A stretch of 6,551 nt of DNA from Chloroflexota bacterium. Lineage in GTDB: Bacteria; Chloroflexota; Dormibacteria; Dormibacterales; Dormibacteraceae. Shown here in pieces: positions 1-6,104 of this stretch. The stretch covers positions 1-6,551 of the forward strand of contig VBKD01000058.1 in NCBI GenBank assembly GCA_005888075.1. Reading direction: 5' to 3'. The notes below the pieces were generated by a model that saw only the letters and a program-made list of their open reading frames with translations, had not been told where the DNA came from and did no database searches. A program made the position numbers and the translations under genes. Each line of letters opens with the position of its first letter. Within the stretch, counting starts at the first letter, position 1.

Positions 1-575
1 GCCGGTTTGGAGCCCTGGGCGAGGAACAGGAGGAGCGCCGCCTGCTGCTGAGTCAGCCTGACGTCGCTCGGGCCCAGCTTGACCGTGCGGCGCGTCGGGT
101 CGAACTCCAGCCGCCCGAACCGGTAGGTGCCCGGTCTCCCGGTACCGCGTTCCACCAGCCGTGCGGCCAGGTCGGAGTAGATGTGCGCCATCGGGACGTT
201 GCCCTTGACGAAATAGGAGCTGGCCCCCAGCTCGTACGCCCGCCGGATGGCGGCCGAGTTGACCTGGGCCGCCGAGAGCACGATCACAGGCAGGCCGGGG
301 TGGTGCTGGCGGATCCAGGTCAGGAGGTCGAACCCTGAATCCTCGGTCTCATCGAGGACGAGGTCGAGCAGCACCGCGGCGACCCGTTCGTGCTCGAGCA
401 GCTCCATCGCCTCGGGCGCGGAAGAGGCGACCGAGGGGCGGTAGCCGAGGTCGTGCAGGTCGATGCGCAGCTGCTGCTGCATTGCCGCCTCGTCTTCCAC
501 GACCAGGACTGACGACCCCAGGACGTCGGCGGGACGGTAGACCTCTAGGCCCGGCGGCAGCGGAGGTAGGCGCAC
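1..575 (-). CDS. OmpR/PhoB-type response regulator, C-terminus cut by window edge
   Basis: Predicted cytoplasmic two-component transcription factor: a receiver accepts phosphate from a histidine kinase and controls a winged-helix DNA-binding domain. Reading the minus strand from a GTG at 575 gives 191 codons. Receiver, about residues 20-140: acidic pocket in VLVVEDE (E27, D28), phospho-acceptor D71 in VLLDLVLD, switch serine S101 in VIVLSAA, conserved lysine K124 in YFVKG. The D-D-S-K spacing matches CheY-like receivers. From about residue 151, YRFGRLEFDPTRRTVKLG followed by VRLTQQQAALLLFLAQ fits the start of a Trans_reg_C domain; the recognition helix lies outside the window. Odd: the loop after D71 is acidic (LDETEDSG), about two residues longer than usual, and lacks the common Pro. 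The frame stays open upstream past 660. GTG575 is chosen because it leaves a Pro-rich leader of about 20 residues, as in the receiver gene at 870-1304; TTG at 629 is the alternative. No clear ribosome-binding site. The family call is firm, the start is not. Confidence 0.88.
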   Translation of the reverse strand, partial: MRLPPLPPGLEVYRPADVLGSSVLVVEDEAAMQQQLRIDLHDLGYRPSVASSAPEAMELLEHERVAAVLLDLVLDETEDSGFDLLTWIRQHHPGLPVIVLSAAQVNSAAIRRAYELGASSYFVKGNVPMAHIYSDLAARLVERGTGRPGTYRFGRLEFDPTRRTVKLGPSDVRLTQQQAALLLFLAQGSKP

Positions 576-636
576 GTCCCGGTTTTTCGTCGGATTTGAG
601 GCTTCGCGCCGTCGCCTGTGATTTTCCAAGGCCCTA

Positions 637-665
637 GCTATAACACTCTTAACGAGAATTGACGA
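637..665 (-). promoter_or_regulatory. Candidate promoter of the OmpR-type regulator
   Basis: On the minus strand there is an extended -10 (TGT then TATAGC, hexamer at 642-637). A 17-bp spacer separates it from TCGTCA (665-660), which matches TTGACA at 4 of 6 positions. Transcription would start near 630. That is one base before the in-frame TTG at 629-627, or about 55 nt before GTG575. The match is moderate and is by eye only. Confidence 0.35.
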
Positions 666-734
666 AATTTGAGCCCGCGAACTTGCCGGGTGGGGTCCAT
701 ACTCTCGGCCGGGCCTGGCAAAAACAGGAAAAAC

Positions 735-741
735 AAAGGGG
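735..741 (+). promoter_or_regulatory. Candidate ribosome-binding site of the small membrane protein
   Basis: AAAGGGG ends 10 nt before ATG752 and is the only SD-like purine run in this gap. It helps choose ATG752 over the in-frame TTG at 659, which would add 31 residues of unremarkable composition. A second GGGG directly abuts the ATG (748-751) and is too close to serve as an SD. Confidence 0.4.
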
Positions 742-751
742 TAAATTGGGG

Positions 752-865
752 ATGACTTGGCGACTCAAGGTTCAAGGCGTGGTCATTGGCGTGGTTGTTC
801 TGGGCGCGCTGGCGGTTGCGGCAGGCGCCAACTGGGTGGAATGGCTCGAGGGTTTTCTCTTCTAG
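752..865 (+). CDS. Predicted 37-residue single-span membrane protein
   Basis: A short ORF from ATG752 to TAG863-865. It begins with a basic, amphipathic N-terminus (MTWRLKVQG), followed by a continuous hydrophobic stretch (VVIGVVVLGALAVAAGA, about residues 10-26) long enough for one membrane span. The tail is aromatic and acidic (NWVEWLEGFLF). The positive residues before the span suggest an N-in orientation. The family is not recognised, so no function is assigned. It lies between the two response-regulator genes, divergent from one and convergent on the other with only 4 nt between the stop codons. Small single-span proteins near two-component genes can be kinase or transporter modulators, but that is only an analogy here. 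Support comes from the clean hydrophobic segment, an upstream AAAGGGG and the otherwise empty gap. A 68-residue version from TTG659 is possible but less likely. Confidence 0.55.
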   Translation: MTWRLKVQGVVIGVVVLGALAVAAGANWVEWLEGFLF

Positions 866-869
866 CCAA

Positions 870-1304
870 CTAGGAGTCTGAATTTCGGCGCTCACGTGAG
901 CGCCGAATGGCCGGAGGGAGGAGAGCGTACAGGTCGGCTCGGTCGACGGCTTTGCTCATGTAGCCGACGACATCCGGGTCATCTGTACCCGAGGGGAACA
1001 CGGGGTAGGCGGTGTAGAAGATCACAGGCACCTTCTGCCCCCGTGACCGCAATTCATTCAAAAGCCCCCAGCCATCCATGGGCTCGGGGAGCATCAGGTC
1101 GATGATCGCGACCTCCGGGCTGTCGGCCTGGGCTCGCTCGAGCGCCTCGTCGGCGTCCTCGGCCATCGAGACTTTGTAGCCAAGCATCCTCAGGTCGGTT
1201 TCCAGGATGACCCGCCACGCGCGCTCATCGTCGACGACCAGCACGGTGGAGCCGCGCAAATCTTCGGGTGTGGGCGCAATTGGCTTGGGTGGAGTGAACG
1301 GCAC
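870..1304 (-). CDS. Stand-alone receiver-domain response regulator (144 aa)
   Basis: Single-domain, CheY/Spo0F-like cytoplasmic response regulator with no output domain. Expected to accept phosphate from a histidine kinase or phosphotransferase and act through protein contacts, or to relay phosphate onward. Visible receiver signatures: acidic pair D25/D26 in VLVVDDE, phospho-acceptor D69 in VAIIDLMLP, switch threonine T98 in PVIFYTAY, lysine K118 in GYMSK. The T98-K118 segment is short (20 residues apart) and rich in Pro, Gly and Asp. The lysine is followed by Ala instead of the usual Pro, so the alpha4-beta5-alpha5 signalling face is atypical. The N-terminus is a Pro-rich leader of about 18 residues; the C-terminus is a charged RRSRERRNSDS tail. 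The start is GTG at 1304-1302: no other in-frame start precedes it and there is no SD. It diverges from the large kinase at 1335, a common arrangement for cognate pairs. Confidence 0.93.
   Translation of the reverse strand: MPFTPPKPIAPTPEDLRGSTVLVVDDERAWRVILETDLRMLGYKVSMAEDADEALERAQADSPEVAIIDLMLPEPMDGWGLLNELRSRGQKVPVIFYTAYPVFPSGTDDPDVVGYMSKAVDRADLYALLPPAIRRSRERRNSDS
884..907. repeat. Perfect 24-nt palindrome at a convergent gene junction
   Basis: TTCGGCGCTCAC is followed immediately by its exact reverse complement, so the whole 24 nt reads the same on both strands, with CACGTG at its centre. It lies inside the last codons of the receiver gene, 18 nt beyond the stop of the small membrane ORF. 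As RNA it could form about a 10-bp G+C-rich stem with a 4-nt loop on either transcript. No T-tract follows on either strand, so it is not a textbook intrinsic terminator. A bidirectional transcript end or a dimer-binding operator are the plausible roles. The palindrome itself is certain; its function is not. Confidence 0.9.
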
Positions 1305-1319
1305 CTCAGTTTCTGGGGC

Positions 1320-1325
1320 AGTATA
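1320..1325 (-). promoter_or_regulatory. -10-like element (TATACT) of the receiver gene
   Basis: On the minus strand TATACT matches the -10 consensus at 5 of 6 positions. It would place the transcription start near 1313, giving a leader of only about 8-10 nt before GTG1304, too short for a normal ribosome-binding site. No strong -35 is visible (GTGATG at 1347-1342 with a 16-bp spacer is weak). It overlaps a rightward -10-like hexamer. Confidence 0.45.
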
Positions 1326-1327
1326 TC
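1322..1327 (+). promoter_or_regulatory. -10-like element (TATATC) of the sensor kinase
   Basis: TATATC shares its TATA core with the leftward TATACT at 1325-1320. A start about 7 nt downstream falls at 1334-1335, on the A of ATG1335, predicting a leaderless kinase mRNA. The hexamer matches consensus at 4 of 6 positions. The best -35-like sequence (ACGGCA, 1298-1303, 18-bp spacer) is weak and lies in the receiver gene. Confidence 0.35.
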
Positions 1328-1334
1328 GGTGGCA

Positions 1335-4300
1335 ATGGCCACATCACCCCGGCGTACCGTGAGGCCGCGCGCTGCACCTAAAGCGGTAAAACGCCCTCCG
1401 GTCAAGCTCCAGACGGTGCCCAGGCTTGCTCCAGCGGCGGCACCGTCGGCCACCGCCCTCATCCACGAGCTGGGGAGCTGTGTCACCGAAGCGGACCTGG
1501 TCCAGGTCCTGTATCGCGGATTCCAGCGCCGATTCGGATATGACGTCGTGCTCCTCCAGGTGCTCGAGCGCGAGGGCTGGTATCGGTCGTGGCCGATCGA
1601 CTCGGGCGTGCTCCAGGAGTTTCGCCGCCGCCCGCTCCGCGAGTCCGCCTACGCGCGCTACTACCAAAACCCAAAGGCAGTTGTGTTGCCTGTCGAATCC
1701 AGGCGCCAGGAGATCGGCAAAGGGCCGGGAGCAGGCCGCAACACCAAGCTGGCGATCTGGGTGCCGGTGAAGCATCAGGGAGAGCTGATCGGCAGCGTCG
1801 TCTACCAGTCCTACCGAAAACGTCGAGTGCCACCAACCGAGGTCACGTTCCTCGAGGAAGTGCATCGTCGCCTGGGCGTTCTGCTCGCCAACGCGTCTCT
1901 GAACGAGCTGACCCGCAACCAGGCGCGCCGCCTCGAAGCCTTGAACAACATCGCCCGCGCCATGACCTCGACCCTGGATGAAACGAGCGTGCTCAACGGC
2001 CTGCACGCGACCCTGCGCGACCTGCTGCCAGTCGATGCCCTGGAGATGGTGACGCTGGACGGCTCCGACCGCGCGAGATACCTGCGAGTGGACGCCGAGT
2101 CCACGCCGAGCTCGAAGTGGCTGCCGGCGCGCTCGCCGCTGGTCGCGACCGCTCGCCAGGTGGTCGAGGACAACAAGTCGCTGCTCGTGCATCAGCCCAC
2201 GTCGTCGCTGTGGGTTCCGCTCAAGGAAGGCGGCTCGGCGCACGGCGCGCTGGGCATCTCTTGCTCGCGGCCCTACTCATACGAGGATTCGACTGCCGCG
2301 TTCCTGGAGCTTGTCTCGGACGAGGTGACGCTTGCGCTGCGAAACGCGCGCAGCTACGAGGCGATCGAAGACCAGCGAAGAAGGCTCGAGGTGGTCAACG
2401 CGATCGGCCGCCGCCTCGCGTCGAGCCTCGACAAGTGGTCGATCATGCGCACGCTCCGCGAAGGGCTGGCTCGATACCTGAATTTCGACGGCTTCATCCT
2501 CGCCACCATCACCCAGACTCCTGATGGACCCATCGCCGAGGGATATCAATACGTCGGCGGTGTTGAGGAGGTGGTGCCGCCGGTTGCGCTTGCGGTCACC
2601 GGGCCGTCACGTGAGGCATACGAGACCGGGCAACCCGTGCTGGTCCGCCATTCGCCATGGGCGCGCACCTTCGAGAGCAAAGACCTCGAGCGCGAGGTCT
2701 GGACCGTCGGGCAAGGCGCCGCGGTCTTCGTCTCCGGCCCGCCCAGCGAGCGACGCAAGGTGTCTCGCTCCTTCGTCTGGGTGCCAGTGCTCAGCGGCGA
2801 CAAGATCACGGCGATGCTTTCGCTCCAGTCGTATCGCGAAGGTGCTTTTGACGATTGGCACGTGAAGCTGCTGCAGGACGTCGCGGCGCACGTGAGCCTC
2901 GCTCTGGCGAACGCTGATCACTTCGGGCAGGCGCAGGCCGAACGCGCTCGGTTGGAGGCGCTGCACGTGCTCGAGATGGGCGTCGCCGGGGCCTCGGACG
3001 AGCGCCAGATCGCGGACGCGGTGTTCGCCGTGATGAGCGACTACCTGGGGGCGACTCACATGGTGCTCGCGTACATCGACGTGGCAGGCGCTGTCGCGGG
3101 TTTCAAGGGACAGCGTGGGGGCGAGACCAGCACGGTAGGTCCCGTGCCCATCGACGGCGCGCCCTTCTTCCGGCGGATGATCGAAAGTGGCGGCAGCGTG
3201 ATCGATGCCGTGGCCGAATCGGCCGATTTGAAAGGGCCGATCGGAAACTACATCTTCACCAAGTCACCAACCCACGTCGTGTGGGCGTCGATCATGCAGG
3301 ACGAGCGCGCGGTCGCGGGATTCGTGGCGATGCGAAACGACGGCGTCCGATTCCAGGCGACGCAGTTGAGACTTCTCGAGACAGCGGCCCCGGTCGTAGG
3401 GATCGCGCTGCGCACGATGCGCCTCCACCACGCCAACGAGCTGGCGCTGGCCCAATCGGTCCGCATCCAGGAGCTCGCGGCGCTTGCCGGCCACGAGCTG
3501 ATGAGCGTGGTCACCAACATCGCCGACCAGGCGCGAACGATGCTCGAGAGCGCCGGCGCCGCATGCTGGGCGTTCGACACCGAAGGACGCATCAATGCGA
3601 CGCGAAGCAGCGGCGACCCCGCGGCGGAAGAGGTGCTGGGCTGGGCGGGGTTGAGTCAGGACGACCGCACACCGCCGGCCGGGATCGTCAGCGGCGTCAC
3701 GGCAGACCATGCGTTGAACCTCATCCCGCTCTTTTACGGCGACCGTCTCGTCGGCGCGATCGGCGGCGTGCACGCGTCGACACTGTTCGCCGAGCCCGGC
3801 TCGGCGGCGCTCGACTTCGCGCGGCACGCCGCGGTTGCCATCGAGAACTCGCGCCTCGTCGCCGAGACGCGGGGCCGCATTCGCACCCTGGAAGCCGTCG
3901 CCGCTTTCGCCGAGCTCACGCCGACCGAACCCGAACGCGCGCGCTCGGAGATGGGGCGGTTGGTCGACCGCGCGCTGGCCGGATCGCAGGGCGAGCTGTG
4001 GCTCCTCGAAGACGGTCAGCTCGTGCGCCGGTCCGATAACGGCGATGACGCTCCGAAGGTGCCGGTCACCGACAGCGAGCAGCTGCTCCGCGTGTTGACC
4101 GGGACCACCGGTGGCCGCCGGTTGCGCGCTCTGCTCGACCTGCTGGGAGCTCCGCCTGATGCATTCGCCATACCGATTCAGGTCGAGGGAAGGTTCGCCG
4201 GCCTGCTCGTCGCGCGCATGACCAGCGGTGGCGCCGAGACGCGAAGGCTCGCCGCCGTGCTGGCCGGTCAGGCGGGTGTCCTCGTCGGCCAGCTCGAGCT

Positions 4301-5339
4301 CGTCGACGCGCTGGACCACGAGCGGCGGATGATGAACGCGATCCTTCGCCACTCACCTGTCGGTGTGATGCTGGAGGACGCGGGTGGGCGAATCGTCTAC
4401 GCCAACCCTGAGGTCGAGTCGATCTACAACATCCAGGCGGCGGAGATGCCTGGCCGCATCGCTGATGAGATCTACGCGGAGGCGGGAGCCGTGCCGGCCG
4501 AGGATGCCGAGGCGGACGGTACGCTCGAGCTGAAGATGTCCAAGCCTGACCGCACCGTGCACGTGCGCCGCGTCGTGATCCCGGGACTCGAGGGGGAGCC
4601 GGCCGGTGTGCTCACGCTTCACGAAGACGTGACCGACCAGCGTCGGGCGCTCGAAGCGAAGGACCTGATGCTCCGTGCGATCGGACACGAGGTGCGGAGC
4701 CCGGCCGCCGCGATGAAGAACACGCTGGCCGGCATCATGCAGTGGGACGAAACCATCGACGCGAAGGGACGCCGGTCGCTGCTCCAGGAGGCGTACGAGT
4801 CTTCGGACCGCCTGCTGAGCCTGGTCGAAAGCCAGCTGATCATCGCCAAGCTGGAAACCCGGCACTTCGAGCCCTCGCCCGATACGGTCGATCTCGCGGC
4901 GGCGATCGACAGCGTGATGGCGGTCCTTTCGCACAGGTATCCCGAGCGATCTTCGGCCGTTCGGGTCAACCTGCCCGCAGGACTGCACGCGGCGCTTTGC
5001 GAGCCCGCCCACCTCGGCCAGGTGCTGTCCAACCTCATCGGGAACGCGCTCGAGTACACGTCGGGTCCGGTATCCGTCGAGGCGAGACAGTCGCAGCGCG
5101 GGTGGCTCGAGGTCACCGTCGCGGACCACGGCCAGGGGCTGCCGGCGGCGGAGCTCGACACTGTTTTCGAAAAGACAGGTCCGGCCGGTCGCAGCCGCTC
5201 TCAGGGCGGGCTGGGCCTCGGCCTGTATCTCTCGAGCCTGGTGGTGGAGCGGTCGTTCGGCGGCAAGATCTGGGTCGCGTCGAGTGATCGCGACGGCACC
5301 ACCTTCAAATTCACGGTCCCTGCCAGGAATCGGCCCTGA
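1335..5339 (+). CDS. Multi-GAF/PAS soluble sensor histidine kinase
   Basis: Large cytoplasmic sensor kinase: autophosphorylates a histidine and passes phosphate to receivers. Residues are numbered from GTG1329, an alternative start two codons upstream (1336 aa); ATG1335 fits the predicted leaderless start. The first ~39 residues are basic and Pro/Ala-rich. Six GAF-like modules follow at about 40-190, 202-342, 353-530, 542-697, 713-845 and 851-995. Each ends in a strand pair like WVPVKHQGELIGSVVYQSYR, then a helix like VSLALANA, and linkers carry RRLEALN-type heptads. A PAS domain spans about 999-1105 (NAILRHSPVGVMLEDAGGRI; VYANPE). HisKA: H1120 in GHEVRSP. HATPase_c: N box NLIGNALEYT (N1235, N1239), D1266 in DHGQG, glycine box GGLGLGL (1293-1299), closing strand TTFKFTVP. 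All catalytic motifs are intact. No signal peptide, membrane span or receiver domain is seen. Ligands cannot be told from sequence. The GAF count is by eye; modules 4 to 6 are the most diverged. It is divergent from the receiver gene and 18 nt upstream of the kinase-like gene. Confidence 0.95.
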   Translation: MATSPRRTVRPRAAPKAVKRPPVKLQTVPRLAPAAAPSATALIHELGSCVTEADLVQVLYRGFQRRFGYDVVLLQVLEREGWYRSWPIDSGVLQEFRRRPLRESAYARYYQNPKAVVLPVESRRQEIGKGPGAGRNTKLAIWVPVKHQGELIGSVVYQSYRKRRVPPTEVTFLEEVHRRLGVLLANASLNELTRNQARRLEALNNIARAMTSTLDETSVLNGLHATLRDLLPVDALEMVTLDGSDRARYLRVDAESTPSSKWLPARSPLVATARQVVEDNKSLLVHQPTSSLWVPLKEGGSAHGALGISCSRPYSYEDSTAAFLELVSDEVTLALRNARSYEAIEDQRRRLEVVNAIGRRLASSLDKWSIMRTLREGLARYLNFDGFILATITQTPDGPIAEGYQYVGGVEEVVPPVALAVTGPSREAYETGQPVLVRHSPWARTFESKDLEREVWTVGQGAAVFVSGPPSERRKVSRSFVWVPVLSGDKITAMLSLQSYREGAFDDWHVKLLQDVAAHVSLALANADHFGQAQAERARLEALHVLEMGVAGASDERQIADAVFAVMSDYLGATHMVLAYIDVAGAVAGFKGQRGGETSTVGPVPIDGAPFFRRMIESGGSVIDAVAESADLKGPIGNYIFTKSPTHVVWASIMQDERAVAGFVAMRNDGVRFQATQLRLLETAAPVVGIALRTMRLHHANELALAQSVRIQELAALAGHELMSVVTNIADQARTMLESAGAACWAFDTEGRINATRSSGDPAAEEVLGWAGLSQDDRTPPAGIVSGVTADHALNLIPLFYGDRLVGAIGGVHASTLFAEPGSAALDFARHAAVAIENSRLVAETRGRIRTLEAVAAFAELTPTEPERARSEMGRLVDRALAGSQGELWLLEDGQLVRRSDNGDDAPKVPVTDSEQLLRVLTGTTGGRRLRALLDLLGAPPDAFAIPIQVEGRFAGLLVARMTSGGAETRRLAAVLAGQAGVLVGQLELVDALDHERRMMNAILRHSPVGVMLEDAGGRIVYANPEVESIYNIQAAEMPGRIADEIYAEAGAVPAEDAEADGTLELKMSKPDRTVHVRRVVIPGLEGEPAGVLTLHEDVTDQRRALEAKDLMLRAIGHEVRSPAAAMKNTLAGIMQWDETIDAKGRRSLLQEAYESSDRLLSLVESQLIIAKLETRHFEPSPDTVDLAAAIDSVMAVLSHRYPERSSAVRVNLPAGLHAALCEPAHLGQVLSNLIGNALEYTSGPVSVEARQSQRGWLEVTVADHGQGLPAAELDTVFEKTGPAGRSRSQGGLGLGLYLSSLVVERSFGGKIWVASSDRDGTTFKFTVPARNRP

Positions 5340-5357
5340 TTTGACGTTAGGCCCCAT

Positions 5358-6104
5358 ATGAGTGCGCCCGCGCCGGTGTGGGTGAGGGTCGGCGGCGGCA
5401 TGGAGTCCATCCCGGAGCACCAGCGTCATGGTCCCGCCGACCTCGAGTTCCCGCCGCCCGGCGGACCGTGGGAGCCGCTGCTGCTCGGCGGGCGGCTGGT
5501 GGGTTGGGCGGAACACGCCGGCCTCGCCCAGGCACGACGCAGCGCCGAGATCGCCCAGCAGCTCGTCGAGGAGCAGCGCCACTACCTGCTGGGACGCCTT
5601 GGACACAAGCTTCGCTCATCGGTGCTGGCGCTTCAGGAGTCGGCACGGCAGGCGGCCTTCGGCCGGCCCGAGATGCTGGAAGGCATTTTTGAGCAGGCCC
5701 AGGAGGTGGGGCGCCGAGCAGCCGCGGTCGAGGCAGCCGCGACGGAACGGAAGGACGCCGCCCGTGGCGTGGTGTTGGGGGCCGTGCTCAATCTCACCAT
5801 GGCTTCGGCCAACCGGGACCTGCCCGACAGCGCGGTCGTTCTCGGCTCGGAGGCGGTCCTGGTGGAAGCGTTCAGTCGTATGAGGGAGTGGCTGGCCGGT
5901 GACACGGTTTCGGTTTCCGCCTCACCGCTCGGCTCCTGGTGGAAGGTCAGCATCGAGGTCGGCGGCGCGCGCAAGCCGCTGGCCGTGCCGGAGATGGGCG
6001 AGCCGCTCGTCCGACTGATCGTCGACACCTACCTCGATGGCTGGCTCGACGCGAGCCCGCCCGCCGGGGCAGACATCTACCTGCCCGCTTACCCCTCTCG
6101 TTGA
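5358..6104 (+). CDS. Degenerate kinase-core protein, candidate histidine phosphotransferase
   Basis: A 248-residue soluble protein. Residues ~1-52 hold a short Pro-rich region ending in WEPLLLGGRLVGWAEHA, which resembles the last strands of a GAF domain. Residues ~58-128 are helical and look like a HisKA dimerisation domain: YLLGRLGHKLRSSVLALQES carries H83 at the H-box position, with Lys after His instead of Glu, and SS instead of TP/SP. The rest follows a HATPase_c layout (VVLGSEAVLVEAFSRMREWL; WWKVSIEV; closing GADIYLP), but the N-box asparagines, the DxGxG motif and the GLGL box are missing, so ATP binding is unlikely. A preserved H-box plus a decayed ATPase domain is the state seen in the phosphotransferases Spo0B and ChpT. 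The role is inferred, and a dead pseudokinase scaffold is the alternative. Start ATG5358 is 18 nt after the kinase stop; ATG5400 is possible. The SD is weak (TTAGG). Its TGA overlaps the next gene's TTG. Confidence 0.85.
   Translation: MSAPAPVWVRVGGGMESIPEHQRHGPADLEFPPPGGPWEPLLLGGRLVGWAEHAGLAQARRSAEIAQQLVEEQRHYLLGRLGHKLRSSVLALQESARQAAFGRPEMLEGIFEQAQEVGRRAAAVEAAATERKDAARGVVLGAVLNLTMASANRDLPDSAVVLGSEAVLVEAFSRMREWLAGDTVSVSASPLGSWWKVSIEVGGARKPLAVPEMGEPLVRLIVDTYLDGWLDASPPAGADIYLPAYPSR

Larger units (their letters stand above)
576..751. other. A+T-richer divergent regulatory gap
   Basis: This gap between the OmpR-type regulator (leftward) and the small membrane protein gene (rightward) is visibly richer in A and T than the genes around it. 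It holds a candidate leftward promoter near 637-665 and a purine-rich stretch with AAAAACA repeats at 720-741 ahead of the small ORF. Two similar short direct sites lie at 589-600 (GTCGGATTTGAG) and 661-673 (GACGAAATTTGAG). I see no tRNA or known RNA gene. I could not find a convincing rightward -35/-10 pair; CATACT at 698-703 is the best -10-like hexamer and has no matching -35. Confidence 0.5.

Noticed and set aside
659..703. TTGACG at 659-664 as a -35 for a rightward promoter
   Set aside because: No -10-like hexamer occurs 16-18 bp downstream, and the nearest candidate, CATACT at 698-703, is about 33 bp away.
659..865. 68-residue version of the small membrane protein from TTG659
   Set aside because: The added 31 residues show no domain or signal character, TTG659 lacks an SD, and ATG752 has a purine-rich AAAGGGG upstream.
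884..907. Classical intrinsic terminator
   Set aside because: The stem is good but neither strand has a T-run after it, so it is reported as a palindrome with uncertain role.
3471..3530. A second H-box-like string (AGHELMSVVTNIADQA) inside the large kinase between GAF modules 4 and 5
   Set aside because: It aligns better with the first helix of the fifth GAF module (RIQELAAL through ARTMLESAGAACWAF). No R-T/S-P follows the histidine and no ATPase domain follows it.
4353..5606. Long open frame (417 codons) on the minus strand opposite the kinase C-terminus, with others at 3264-4352 and 1344-2243
   Set aside because: They are antisense to a clearly coding frame with catalytic motifs. High G+C makes stops rare in the opposing frame, and their translations are Arg/His/Gln-rich with no recognisable domain.
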